Assembly (NCBI RefSeq): GCF_026239695.1 | Contig: NZ_JAPIVS010000007.1 | Span: 248,001 to 312,000, forward strand | Direction: 5' to 3' | DNA from: Pedobacter sp. MC2016-15 | Lineage (GTDB): Bacteria > Bacteroidota > Bacteroidia > Sphingobacteriales > Sphingobacteriaceae | DNA length: 64,000 bases | Shown here: in pieces, positions 25,218 to 34,110 of the stretch | Layout of the letters: each line of letters opens with the position of its first letter | Numbering within the stretch: the stretch's first letter is position 1 | The notes under the pieces: model-generated | Told to the model about the DNA's origin: nothing | Databases searched by the model: none | The model's input: the letters and a program-made list of their open reading frames with translations, nothing else | Translations under genes and position numbers: made by a program

Positions 25218-26929
25218 TTATCGTATTGATTTTGAATTTTGATCGCTTTAATATTCAATTGCAATCGTCTTTGCTCTTTCCAAATATTTTCCTCGACTGT
25301 ATAACAAACAGAAAAAAGCACATTAGGTTGCAAAAGATTCTCAAATTCTGCAAGTCCAAAACCGATGGCTTCAAAAATAGCTGAATTTTGTTGTTTAACG
25401 TTCAACTTTAAATGTTTTGTTCCCACCACATACGGCCTGCCTGCCAGCATCACATCAGTGCTTACAAATACCGGCGCCGGGTTCATCGGTCCAAAGGGTG
25501 CCATCTGAGCGATAATGCGCTGGAATTTACCATCTATTTGTGTAAAGCTGATCTCGCTGTCGATGTGTATTTCCGGACAAAGCAGATCATCAGTAATGGT
25601 AGCACCCACGATATTTTCAAAACGTTCAGAAAAAGCTTCTATGTTTTCATGTTTCATGGTGAGTCCTGCCGCAAACTTATGCCCACCGAATTGCTCCAGC
25701 AGGTCTGCACAGCCCAATAGGGCCTCGTACAAGTCATAACCCGGAACAGACCTGGCCGATCCTGTAAGAAGCCCATTAGAATGGGTAAGCACGATTGTAG
25801 GACGGTAGTATTTTTCTGTCAGACGCGAGGCAACAATTCCAATAACGCCCTTATTCCAGTTTTCATTGTAGACTACGGTAGTCTTTTTGCCGATCAGTAC
25901 CTCAGATTCATCAATCAGTGCAAGTGCTTCGGCGGTAATATTCTGATCTGAAGCCTTACGGTCAGTATTCTGAAGATTGATGAAAAGACTTTGTTCTGCA
26001 GCAAGGTTATCTTCTGTGCAGAGCAACATTTTAACAGCCTGGTTGCCATGGTCCATCCGCCCTGCGGCATTGATTCTTGGCGCCAGCGTAAACACCACAT
26101 CAGTAATCGTGAAATCTTTGTTTTTGCCGCAGCTGTCCATCAGAGCCTTGAGACCGGTACATGGCTTGGTATTTAATTTCTGCAGTCCGAAGTAGGCCAG
26201 CGTACGGTTTTCATCGATAATGGGTACAATATCTGCGGCGATAGAAACCATAACCAGGTCCAGGTACTGCTCATATAAATCATCCGGCAGCTGATGCGCA
26301 AAACAATAGGCCTGCGCGAGTTTAAACCCGATACCGCAGCCTGCCAGTTCTTTAAATGGGTAAGGGCAGTCGGCCCGCTTAGGGTCCAGTATTGCTACCG
26401 CAGCGGGTAGTTCCTCTCCCGGTAAATGGTGGTCGCAGATGATGAAATCTATGCCAAGCTCATTTGCATAAGCAATCTTATCGTTGGATTTGATCCCGCA
26501 GTCTAGCGCGATGATCAGTGTGATACCTTTAGATTTTGCATAATCAATGCCTGCAGTAGAAATTCCATATCCTTCCTTATGTCTGTCAGGTATATAGTAT
26601 TCCAGGTGCCGGCTAAACTGGCGGAAAAAGCTAAATGCCAGCGCTACAGAAGTAGTGCCGTCTACATCATAGTCGCCATAGATCAGGATCTTTTCAGCTG
26701 TGTGAATAGCCTCGTCTATTCTGCTGATGGCTTTATCCATATCCTTCATTAAAAAAGGATCATGCAACTGGCTGCGCTGCGGCCTGAAGAAATCTTTGGC
26801 TTCATCAAAGGTAGTGATACCCCTCTGCACCAGGATCTCTGCCAGACTTCTGTCTATATTTAATTGTTGTGCAAGCAAATCAGTAGCTTCTTTATTGCTA
26901 TTTAGCGCCTGCACCCATCTTTTCTCCAT
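25214..26929 (-). CDS. recJ: Single-stranded-DNA-specific exonuclease RecJ
   Basis: RecJ degrades single-stranded DNA 5' to 3' in recombination and mismatch repair. The DHH phosphoesterase motifs are clear: LIYGDYDVDGTTSVAL, IALDCGIKS, ICDHHLPGE, then the DHHA1 region with FGGHKFAAGLTM. The ATG at 26929 gives 571 residues starting MEKRWVQAL, the family start; a 14-residue longer frame (26971) begins with an atypical extension. It is the first gene of recJ-lptB-GH3. Confidence 0.93.
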   Translation of the reverse strand: MEKRWVQALNSNKEATDLLAQQLNIDRSLAEILVQRGITTFDEAKDFFRPQRSQLHDPFLMKDMDKAISRIDEAIHTAEKILIYGDYDVDGTTSVALAFSFFRQFSRHLEYYIPDRHKEGYGISTAGIDYAKSKGITLIIALDCGIKSNDKIAYANELGIDFIICDHHLPGEELPAAVAILDPKRADCPYPFKELAGCGIGFKLAQAYCFAHQLPDDLYEQYLDLVMVSIAADIVPIIDENRTLAYFGLQKLNTKPCTGLKALMDSCGKNKDFTITDVVFTLAPRINAAGRMDHGNQAVKMLLCTEDNLAAEQSLFINLQNTDRKASDQNITAEALALIDESEVLIGKKTTVVYNENWNKGVIGIVASRLTEKYYRPTIVLTHSNGLLTGSARSVPGYDLYEALLGCADLLEQFGGHKFAAGLTMKHENIEAFSERFENIVGATITDDLLCPEIHIDSEISFTQIDGKFQRIIAQMAPFGPMNPAPVFVSTDVMLAGRPYVVGTKHLKLNVKQQNSAIFEAIGFGLAEFENLLQPNVLFSVCYTVEENIWKEQRRLQLNIKAIKIQNQYDK

Positions 26930-26941
26930 TTGGTTTTTGTG

Positions 26942-26949
26942 TATCTTTG
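26942..26949 (+). promoter_or_regulatory. Possible -7 promoter box before the MBL-fold gene
   Basis: TATCTTTG fits the Bacteroidota -7 consensus TAnnTTTG and lies 52 bases before the GTG start at 27002. No good TTTG -33 box is found 19-20 bases upstream, so the assignment is weak. Confidence 0.4.
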
Positions 26950-27001
26950 CAACAGATTGTAAATATATCATTAATTATTCTTTTGACTAATACCTAGACT
27001 A

Positions 27002-27769
27002 GTGCAAGTATTCACATTACACGAAGGTTCCTATTCTGTAGCTGCCGATAAAAAATTCATTCCGTTTGACCCTCAAACAGATAATCCAAAAGACAGGCCG
27101 GCATCGTTGTTTATCAATGTTCAGCCTTTTTTAGTGAAATTTAATGATTTGCTGCTGGTGCTGGACACTGGCCTGGGCTATAGCAATAAGGAAGGGGAGA
27201 TGATCCTGCATGAGAACATCAGGAAAGCGGGTTTTGATCCTGCAGATGTGGATTATGTGCTGATGTCTCATTTACATTTTGACCACTCGGGCGGGATGGT
27301 GCACAAGCAGAACAACAGTATGGAACTGAGCTTCCCCCATGCAACTTATGTGATCCAGCGCGGAGAGTGGGAAGCTGCATTTACCAGTACCTCTTCATCC
27401 TACAGGACAGAGATCTTTGATTTTCTGCAGCGCAATGCCCAGCTGGCTTTTGTAGATGAGTCCGGGGAGTTTCTTCCGGGAATCAGCCATGAGTTTACCG
27501 GCGCACATACGCCTAACCACCATGTCTGGCTGCTGGATGACGGTACCGATAAAGTATTCTTTGGGGGTGATGTGTTGCCTGAACCGGAGGAACTGCTAAG
27601 GAAATTTATCGCTAAGTACGACTTTGATGGCCGCAAGGCGATGGAGCTGCGTGAAGAGTTTGGTAAACGAGCTGTGGAAGAGCATTGGAATTGCCTGTTT
27701 TATCATGGCAAATCCAAAGCGTCGGGATATATTGCACTAACTGACGAAGGTCAGTTTAAGATTGTATAG
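27002..27769 (+). CDS. MBL-fold metallo-hydrolase
   Basis: A 255-residue metallo-beta-lactamase-fold protein with the zinc motif SHLHFDHSGG (His90, His92, Asp94, His95), later His in EFTGAHTPNHHVWLL, Asp in FGGDVLPEPE and a final His in LFYHGK. The layout resembles the quorum-quenching lactonase/YtnP-like branch but the substrate cannot be named. The start is GTG at 27002, as no in-frame ATG precedes the conserved MQVFTLHEGSYSV. It converges with and overlaps the receiver gene by 14 bases. Confidence 0.87.
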   Translation: MQVFTLHEGSYSVAADKKFIPFDPQTDNPKDRPASLFINVQPFLVKFNDLLLVLDTGLGYSNKEGEMILHENIRKAGFDPADVDYVLMSHLHFDHSGGMVHKQNNSMELSFPHATYVIQRGEWEAAFTSTSSSYRTEIFDFLQRNAQLAFVDESGEFLPGISHEFTGAHTPNHHVWLLDDGTDKVFFGGDVLPEPEELLRKFIAKYDFDGRKAMELREEFGKRAVEEHWNCLFYHGKSKASGYIALTDEGQFKIV

Positions 27770-28169
27770 GCTCTATATTTTTTCCTTCAAAAAGTTCGAT
27801 CAGACGTTCGATAGAAAGGGGTTTAGAAATAAATCCCTTTACTGTTTTATAGGTTTTTGCCTTCTCGATATCGTTTTCATATACTGAGGACGAAAGCATA
27901 TACATGTCAATATCAAGCTGTATGTCTAACTTTTCATAGGCTTCCAAAAATTCCCAGCCGTTGAGAACCGGCATGTTGATGTCAATCAGTATCAGCTGAG
28001 GGAAAGGGAGCTGCGAATCTTTCAGTTCTTTCAGATAGTCTATTGCAAGCTGTCCATTTGTTTTTGCCACCATCTGAGCATCATATCCGGTTTTTTCTAC
28101 AATTTTTTTAATGATAAAAATGTTAATATCATCATCGTCAATTACCAGTAGATTAATTTTATCGCTCAT
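27756..28169 (-). CDS. Single-domain response regulator
   Basis: A stand-alone CheY-like receiver of 137 residues. It has the acidic pocket DDDD (11-14), phosphoacceptor Asp63 in LIDINMPVLNGWEFL, conserved Ser in YMLSSSV and Lys in FISKPLS. There is no output domain, so it would work in a phosphorelay or by protein binding. No kinase is adjacent; the GAF-HisKA protein and the sensor kinase lie 5-9 kb away. Confidence 0.9.
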   Translation of the reverse strand: MSDKINLLVIDDDDINIFIIKKIVEKTGYDAQMVAKTNGQLAIDYLKELKDSQLPFPQLILIDINMPVLNGWEFLEAYEKLDIQLDIDMYMLSSSVYENDIEKAKTYKTVKGFISKPLSIERLIELFEGKNIEPIQS

Positions 28170-28249
28170 CAGATTAGGTTATAAAATTTTGATTTTAAAT
28201 AAAGATATAAAATAGAACTGTAAAGTATAGGTCCAAATTAGTTATTTAA

Positions 28250-28288
28250 CAAAAAGAGGACCATTATCTGATAATGACCCCCTTTTTG
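28250..28288 (-). terminator. Likely terminator of gcvP
   Basis: A hairpin with arms CATTAT (28262-28267) and ATAATG (28271-28276) is extended outward by imperfect GG/CC pairs and A5/T5 pairing at 28251-28255 and 28283-28287. It lies about 40 bases past the gcvP stop. Confidence 0.6.
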
Positions 28289-28326
28289 CGTGTGATTGCA
28301 AATTATTATTTGCTTATAGTCTGATA

Positions 28327-31206
28327 CTAAGCTTCAGCTTCCATGTAACTTTCAATTGGAGGGCATGCACAAACCAAAGATCTGTCTCCGAATGAATCAT
28401 TTACTCTGCCTACAGAAGGCCAGAATTTGTGTTCTGCCACATATGCCAGCGGGAATGCTGCTACCTTTCTGCTGTAGCTGTGCGACCACTCGTCCCCGGT
28501 AACTGTTGCCACAGTATGGGGAGCATTCTTCAAAGGATTATCTGTTTTATCCAGGGAGCCATTCTGAACGCTGCTGATCTCGTTTCTGATTGCAATCATG
28601 GCATCGCAGAAGCGGTCCAGCTCATGTTTAGGCTCACTTTCAGTAGGCTCTACCATCAGCGTACCTGCAACCGGAAATGATACTGTAGGTGCGTGGAAAC
28701 CATAGTCCATCAGCCTTTTTGCGATATCTACTACCTCAATACCAAAGTTTTTAAATTCACGGCAGTCGAGGATCATCTCATGTGCACAACGACCCTGGCT
28801 TCCGGAATACAATACCGGGTAATGTTCTTCCAGACGGGCTTTCATGTAGTTTGCGTTTAAGATCGCATATTCCGTAGCCTGTTTCAGACCTTCGCCACCC
28901 ATCATGGCAATATAGGCATGAGAGATGATCAGGATAGATGCCGAACCCCATGGTGCAGAAGATACGGCCGGTATAGATTTTTCATTGTTGATATCCACAA
29001 CCGCATGTCCAGGTAAGTATTTTACCAGGTGTGCAGCAACACCGATAGGGCCCATGCCCGGGCCACCGCCACCGTGAGGGATACAGAAGGTTTTGTGCAG
29101 GTTAAGGTGACATACATCGGCACCGATATTTGCAGGACTTGTTAATCCTACCTGTGCGTTCATGTTTGCACCGTCCATATATACCTGTCCGCCATTGGCA
29201 TGGATCACTTCACAGATCTCAATGATGCTCTCCTCAAACACACCGTGTGTAGAAGGATAAGTTACCATGAAGCAGGAAAGATTTTCTGCATGCTGCTCAG
29301 CTTTAGCTTTCAGGTCAGCAACATCAATATTTCCGTTCTCGTCACATTTCACAATCACGATCTTCATTCCTGCCATTGCAGCAGATGCCGGATTGGTTCC
29401 ATGCGCCGAAGAAGGGATCAGCGCGATGTTACGATGGTGGTCACCACGATCCTGGTGATAAGCCCTGATCACCATCAGTCCTGCGTATTCGCCCTGAGCA
29501 CCAGCATTAGGCTGTAAGCTCATGGCTGCAAAACCTGTGATTTCACTTAACCACCTGTCCAGTTCGTTGAAAACGGTATAGTAACCCGCTACCTGATCGG
29601 CAGGTGCAAAAGGGTGTACTTTACCAAATTCTGCCCATGTTACAGGAACCATCTCTGTAGTCGCGTTTAATTTCATGGTACATGAACCCAAGGCGATCAT
29701 CGAGTGACAAAGAGAAAGATCCTTTGCTTCCAGTGATTTGATATAACGCAGCATCTCATGTTCTGAGTGGTGCGAGTTGAATACCGGATGTGTCAGGTAA
29801 GCAGAAGTACGCTGCAATTCAGCAGGTATTACTGTTTGAATGTTTTTTTCTGAAGCCAGTTCAACACTGTCTGCAGCGATGGCTTTCACCTTTGAGAATA
29901 TCTTGTTCAGCAATTTGATGTCTTCAACAGATGTGGTTTCATCAAGCGCGATAGTAGCTACTGAACCTTTATAGTGCAGGTTGATCTCATTGTCTACACA
30001 CTCTCTGTGAATAGAGTCTTTCAATGAACCCAGTTCAACCTGGATGGTATCAAAATACGAGTCTGCAAGGATGGTGTAACCGATTGCAGATAATGATTGT
30101 GCAAGCGTTACTGTTAAACCATGCGTTCTTTCGGCGATTAATTTTAATCCCTGTGGGCCATGGTAAACTGCATAAAATCCAGCCATAATAGCCAGTAAAG
30201 CTTGAGCCGTACAAATGTTGGAGGTAGCTTTATCTCTTCTGATATGCTGCTCTCTGGTCTGCAGGGCCATTCTTAACGCGTAGTTATTGTGGCTGTCTAT
30301 CGTTACACCGATGATTCTTCCGGGAATAGAACGTTTGTATTCTTCTTTGGTAGCAAAGTACGCTGCGTGCGGACCACCAAAGCCCATAGGCACACCGAAA
30401 CGCTGAGTAGTACCTACAACGATATCAGCACCCCATTCTCCCGGAGGAGTTAATAATGTAAGACTCAGGAGGTCTGCCACTACTGTCAGCTTCACATTTT
30501 TTGCATGAGTTTGTTCTGCAAAAGCAGTGTAGTTGAATACCTCACCATTTCCGGCAGGGTATTGTACAATAGCACCAAAAAACTCTTCAGTAACTTCAAA
30601 AGTTTCATGATCTCCGATTACCAGCTCAATACCAAAAGGATTGGCGCGGGTTTGCAGAATATCTATCGTTTGCGGGAACAGCAATGCTGATACAAAGAAT
30701 TTTGTAGCCTGTTGATTTTTACGCAGACTATACTGCATAAACATCGCTTCTGCAGCTGCAGTACCTTCATCCAACAGGGATGCGTTGGCAATCTCCATAC
30801 CGGTCAGGTCGATCACCATCGTCTGGAAATTGAGCAGTGCCTGTAAGCGGCCCTGTGCAATTTCTGCCTGATAAGGTGTGTACTGTGTATACCATCCCGG
30901 GTTCTCCATTACATTACGCAGGATTACTCCCGGCGTAGTTGTATCATAATATCCCTGTCCGATATAAGATTTCAAAACTTTATTCAGCGAAGCCGTTTGT
31001 TTCAGGCTTTCCAGGTATTCTTTTTCAGACTTTGCTGCCGGCAGGTCGAGCGGACGTTTTAGCCTGATTTTTTGCGGCACTGTCTGGTCGATCAGTTCAT
31101 TGACAGAATCTAAGCCGAGAGTGCTCAGCATGGCGTCTGTATCCTCCTGGTTAGGAGCGATATGACGGTCTTTAAAGTCTTCTTTGTAATGGATATTTAA
31201 ACTCAT
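28327..31206 (-). CDS. gcvP: Glycine dehydrogenase (decarboxylating), P protein
   Basis: GcvP releases CO2 from glycine and loads the aminomethyl group on lipoyl-GcvH. The single-chain form of about 959 residues is present, with both PLP-fold halves. The N half has RHIAPNQEDTDAML and the glycine-rich DEGTAAAEAMFMQ. The C half has LGSCTMKLNAT, the cofactor Lys in CHLNLHKTFCIPHGGGGPGMGPIG, and VEPTESE. I start at the ATG at 31206 (MSLNIHYKEDF), the conserved family start; the frame can be extended by four residues. gcvT and gcvH are not nearby. Confidence 0.95.
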   Translation of the reverse strand: MSLNIHYKEDFKDRHIAPNQEDTDAMLSTLGLDSVNELIDQTVPQKIRLKRPLDLPAAKSEKEYLESLKQTASLNKVLKSYIGQGYYDTTTPGVILRNVMENPGWYTQYTPYQAEIAQGRLQALLNFQTMVIDLTGMEIANASLLDEGTAAAEAMFMQYSLRKNQQATKFFVSALLFPQTIDILQTRANPFGIELVIGDHETFEVTEEFFGAIVQYPAGNGEVFNYTAFAEQTHAKNVKLTVVADLLSLTLLTPPGEWGADIVVGTTQRFGVPMGFGGPHAAYFATKEEYKRSIPGRIIGVTIDSHNNYALRMALQTREQHIRRDKATSNICTAQALLAIMAGFYAVYHGPQGLKLIAERTHGLTVTLAQSLSAIGYTILADSYFDTIQVELGSLKDSIHRECVDNEINLHYKGSVATIALDETTSVEDIKLLNKIFSKVKAIAADSVELASEKNIQTVIPAELQRTSAYLTHPVFNSHHSEHEMLRYIKSLEAKDLSLCHSMIALGSCTMKLNATTEMVPVTWAEFGKVHPFAPADQVAGYYTVFNELDRWLSEITGFAAMSLQPNAGAQGEYAGLMVIRAYHQDRGDHHRNIALIPSSAHGTNPASAAMAGMKIVIVKCDENGNIDVADLKAKAEQHAENLSCFMVTYPSTHGVFEESIIEICEVIHANGGQVYMDGANMNAQVGLTSPANIGADVCHLNLHKTFCIPHGGGGPGMGPIGVAAHLVKYLPGHAVVDINNEKSIPAVSSAPWGSASILIISHAYIAMMGGEGLKQATEYAILNANYMKARLEEHYPVLYSGSQGRCAHEMILDCREFKNFGIEVVDIAKRLMDYGFHAPTVSFPVAGTLMVEPTESEPKHELDRFCDAMIAIRNEISSVQNGSLDKTDNPLKNAPHTVATVTGDEWSHSYSRKVAAFPLAYVAEHKFWPSVGRVNDSFGDRSLVCACPPIESYMEAEA

Positions 31207-31281
31207 GAAGTATAACAATAAAAGTTGCGCGAAGGTACTAAATTTTCCGTTTTTATTCTAATGGATAATATGACTGCGTAA

Positions 31282-32001
31282 TTAGTCATTCAGTTGTCTG
31301 AGATACATTTGAACCGTGTTTTCCAATCCCAGGTACAGGGCATCACTGATCAGTGCATGGCCTATGGATACTTCCAGTAAATTAGGGATATTATCTGCGA
31401 AATACTTCAGGTTCCGGAGGTCCAGGTCGTGCCCGGCATTAATACCTAATTCCAGTTTATTCGCCGTATGTGCGGCCTGAATATAGGGAGCAATTGCCGT
31501 AACGCGGTCTTTCGCAAAATTTGCAGCATAAGACTCTGTGTAAAGCTCAATGCGGTCTGTCCCCGTAGTTTTTGCGGCTTCGATCATGTCCCTTACCGGA
31601 TCTACAAAGATGGATACACGAATGCCGGCCAGTTGAAAAATGCTGACCATTTCTTTCAGGTAATCCTGATGTTTGATGGTATCCCAGCCATGGTTGGAAG
31701 TGATTTGTCCTTCCGCATCCGGAACAAGTGTTACCTGTGCAGGTTTGTTGGCCAGTACGAGGTCTACAAATTTTTGCTCTCTGCAATTACCTTCTATGTT
31801 GAATTCTGTAGCGATTGCTGCTTTCAGGTCGAATGTATCCTGGTAACGGATGTGTCGTTCATCAGGTCTTGGATGTACGGTGATTCCTTCGGCGCCAAAG
31901 CGCTCACAATCCAGTGCTACCTTTACCAGGTCGGGATTGTTACCTCCGCGGCTATTGCGCAGAGTGGCTATTTTGTTGATGTTTACTGATAGTTTTGCCA
32001 T
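31282..32001 (-). CDS. pdxJ: Pyridoxine 5'-phosphate synthase
   Basis: PdxJ condenses 3-amino-1-hydroxyacetone-1-phosphate with deoxyxylulose 5-phosphate to give pyridoxine phosphate. The 239-residue TIM barrel shows LSVNINKIATLRNSRGG, AEGITVHPRPDERHI, VTLVPDAEGQITSNHGWD, RIELYTESYA and LGINAGHDLD, all typical. A TAnnTTTG-like box (TATCTTTG) lies only 4-11 bases before the ATG, which would make the mRNA nearly leaderless. Confidence 0.95.
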   Translation of the reverse strand: MAKLSVNINKIATLRNSRGGNNPDLVKVALDCERFGAEGITVHPRPDERHIRYQDTFDLKAAIATEFNIEGNCREQKFVDLVLANKPAQVTLVPDAEGQITSNHGWDTIKHQDYLKEMVSIFQLAGIRVSIFVDPVRDMIEAAKTTGTDRIELYTESYAANFAKDRVTAIAPYIQAAHTANKLELGINAGHDLDLRNLKYFADNIPNLLEVSIGHALISDALYLGLENTVQMYLRQLND

Positions 32002-32051
32002 TTACAAAGATAGTCCATTAATGCAGACGAGGTATAATTTTATTGTAAACT

Positions 32052-32085
32052 AAAAAAGGGATACGCTTTTCAGCGTATCCCTTTT
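32052..32085 (-). terminator. Terminator of ahcY
   Basis: A perfect 13-base stem, AAAAGGGATACGC (32054-32066) and GCGTATCCCTTTT (32073-32085), with a 6-base loop, ends in a T-run on the minus strand. It lies 22 bases past the ahcY stop. Confidence 0.88.
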
Positions 32086-32106
32086 ATGCGTATGATCGAT
32101 TACAGA

Positions 32107-33423
32107 TTAGTATCTGTAAGCTTCGCCTTTGAAAGGACCTTCTACCGGAACTCCGATATAGTCAGCCTGGTGCTGATCAAGTACATCAAGTTCAACACCG
32201 ATTTTAGCCAGGTGTAAACGGGCAACTTTTTCATCCAGGTATTTAGGAAGAACATAAACTTTGTTCTCGTATTTACCAGGGTTTGTCCATAATTCCAGTT
32301 GTGCTAAAGTCTGGTTAGTGAATGAAGCAGACATTACGAAACTTGGATGGCCTGTAGCACAACCTAAGTTTACCAAACGTCCTTCAGCCAGTAAGATAAT
32401 GTCTTTACCGTCAATTGTATATTTATCAACCTGTGGTTTGATCTCGATTTTAGTATCACCATAGTTAGCATTTAACCAGGCAACATCGATCTCATTGTCA
32501 AAGTGACCAATGTTACAAACGATGGCTTTATCTTTCATTGTTTTGAAGTGCTCAGCACGAACGATATCGCAGTTACCTGTAGTAGTAACGATGATATCAG
32601 CTTCTTTTACAGCATTAGCAAATTTCTTTACTTCATAACCTTCCATTGCAGCCTGTAATGCACAGATCGGATCAATTTCAGAAACGATTACACGTACACC
32701 CTGTGAGCTAAGTGATTCTGCAGAACCTTTACCTACATCACCGTAACCAGCTACAACTGCAACTTTACCTGCCAGCATGACATCAGTAGCACGACGGATC
32801 GCATCTACCAATGACTCACGGCAACCGTATTTGTTGTCAAATTTAGATTTTGTTACTGAATCGTTAACGTTGATAGCCGGTAAGTGTAAAGTTCCGTTTT
32901 TCATACGCTCGTACAGACGGTGAACACCTGTAGTAGTTTCTTCAGAAAGACCTTTGATCGCAGCGATCAGCTCAGGGAACCTGTCAAAAACCATGTTGGT
33001 TAAGTCACCACCATCGTCCAGGATCATATTTAATGGCTGTTGCTCAGGGCCGAAGTGTAAAGTTTGCTCGATACACCAGTCAAATTCTTCTTCGTTAAGA
33101 CCTTTCCATGCGTAAACCTGGATACCTGCAGCGGCGATAGCAGCAGCAGCGTGGTCTTGTGTAGAGAAAATATTGCATGATGACCAGGTAACTTCTGCAC
33201 CCAGTTCAACTAAAGTTTCGATTAAAACTGCAGTTTGGATGGTCATGTGCAGGCAGCCTGCAATGCGCGCTCCTTTTAATGGTTTCGACGGACCAAATTC
33301 TTCGCGTAAGGACATTAAGCCCGGCATTTCTGCCTCTGCTAATCCGATCTCTTTACGGCCCCATTCTGCCAGTGAAATATCCTTTACTTTGTAAGGGATG
33401 TACGTAGTCTCTACTGATGACAT
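32107..33423 (-). CDS. ahcY: Adenosylhomocysteinase
   Basis: This enzyme splits S-adenosylhomocysteine to adenosine and homocysteine and keeps SAM-dependent methylation running, including the corrin methylations encoded upstream. The 438-residue protein has AGCLHMTIQTAVLIETL, SCNIFSTQDHAAAAI, the Lys/Asp site TKSKFDNKYGCRESL, the NAD site VVAGYGDVGKGSAESL and the C-terminal KGEAYRY. It has a consensus promoter just upstream and a strong terminator after it, so it is a single-gene transcript. Confidence 0.96.
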   Translation of the reverse strand: MSSVETTYIPYKVKDISLAEWGRKEIGLAEAEMPGLMSLREEFGPSKPLKGARIAGCLHMTIQTAVLIETLVELGAEVTWSSCNIFSTQDHAAAAIAAAGIQVYAWKGLNEEEFDWCIEQTLHFGPEQQPLNMILDDGGDLTNMVFDRFPELIAAIKGLSEETTTGVHRLYERMKNGTLHLPAINVNDSVTKSKFDNKYGCRESLVDAIRRATDVMLAGKVAVVAGYGDVGKGSAESLSSQGVRVIVSEIDPICALQAAMEGYEVKKFANAVKEADIIVTTTGNCDIVRAEHFKTMKDKAIVCNIGHFDNEIDVAWLNANYGDTKIEIKPQVDKYTIDGKDIILLAEGRLVNLGCATGHPSFVMSASFTNQTLAQLELWTNPGKYENKVYVLPKYLDEKVARLHLAKIGVELDVLDQHQADYIGVPVEGPFKGEAYRY

Positions 33424-33446
33424 ATTGTTATAGATTTTGTGAGTTG

Positions 33447-33479
33447 CAAATTTACTGCATTATATAGTCAATAACAAAA
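33447..33479 (-). promoter_or_regulatory. ahcY promoter (Bacteroidota consensus)
   Basis: Read on the minus strand: TTTTG (33479-33475), 20 bases, then TAAATTTG (33454-33447). This matches the TTTG-N19/20-TAnnTTTG consensus and leaves a leader of roughly 15-20 bases before the ATG at 33423. Confidence 0.78.
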
Positions 33480-33559
33480 TGGAATGCGGATATGACGAAA
33501 GAATGGTCTTGAATCTAAGTAATTTAAAGGTCAAAAACTCCGGCGTGTGTGCGTAATGC

Positions 33560-33590
33560 TTTGATGCTACTAAATCTCGGTGTACCTTTG
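33560..33590 (+). promoter_or_regulatory. Bacilliredoxin gene promoter (Bacteroidota consensus)
   Basis: TTTG at 33560-33563, 19 bases, then TACCTTTG at 33583-33590, an exact match to the TTTG-N19-TAnnTTTG consensus. The start codon lies about 41 bases downstream of the -7 box. Confidence 0.85.
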
Positions 33591-33631
33591 CTGCAAGAAA
33601 ATTGAATACTCATATTTAAAGCATCTTACAT

Positions 33632-34042
33632 ATGTATCCAGAATATTTAGTAGAACCTATGCGTGCGGAATTAACCAAAGTAGGTTTTGAAGAAATGAAA
33701 ACTGCAGAAGAGGTAGATAATGCCCTTACTGGTGAAGGAACTGTTTTTGTTGTTGTAAACTCCGTATGTGGTTGTGCAGCAGCGAATGCGCGTCCGGCAG
33801 CAAGATTGGCCGCTTCCAATGAAAAACATCCTGATAAACTGATTACAGTTTTCGCAGGTATGGAAAAAGATGCAGTAGACAGAGCAAGAAACTATATGTT
33901 GCCTTACCCTCCGTCATCACCAGCTATGGCCTTGTTCAAAGATGGTAAACTGGTTCATATGATCGAGCGTCACCAGATTGAAGGCCGTCCGGCACAAATG
34001 ATCGCCGAAAACCTGATCGGTGCTTTTGATCAGTACTGCTAA
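33632..34042 (+). CDS. BrxA/BrxB-family bacilliredoxin
   Basis: This 136-residue thioredoxin-like protein has the CGC active site (Cys46-Gly47-Cys48 in NSVCGCAAANARPA) and the cis-Pro region YPPSSPAMALFKDG. In Firmicutes such proteins remove bacillithiol from oxidised proteins; Bacteroidota also make bacillithiol, so the role probably holds here. The length is normal for the family. It has its own promoter and terminator and is divergent from ahcY. Confidence 0.9.
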   Translation: MYPEYLVEPMRAELTKVGFEEMKTAEEVDNALTGEGTVFVVVNSVCGCAAANARPAARLAASNEKHPDKLITVFAGMEKDAVDRARNYMLPYPPSSPAMALFKDGKLVHMIERHQIEGRPAQMIAENLIGAFDQYC

Positions 34043-34078
34043 GTTTAAAGAATCTACCGGTGTCTTGCCGGTACGAAG

Positions 34079-34104
34079 ATCCGGCCCTGTGCCGGATTTT
34101 TTTA
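34079..34104 (+). terminator. Terminator of the bacilliredoxin gene
   Basis: The hairpin ATCCGGC (34079-34085), loop CCTGT, GCCGGAT (34091-34097) is followed by a run of T. It lies 37 bases past the stop and just before the convergent cdaA end. Confidence 0.85.
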
Positions 34105-34110
34105 TGCCTT

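Noticed and set aside
31468..31989. 173-codon frame on the plus strand
   Set aside because: It is the antisense shadow of pdxJ, whose protein is unmistakable in the opposite frame.
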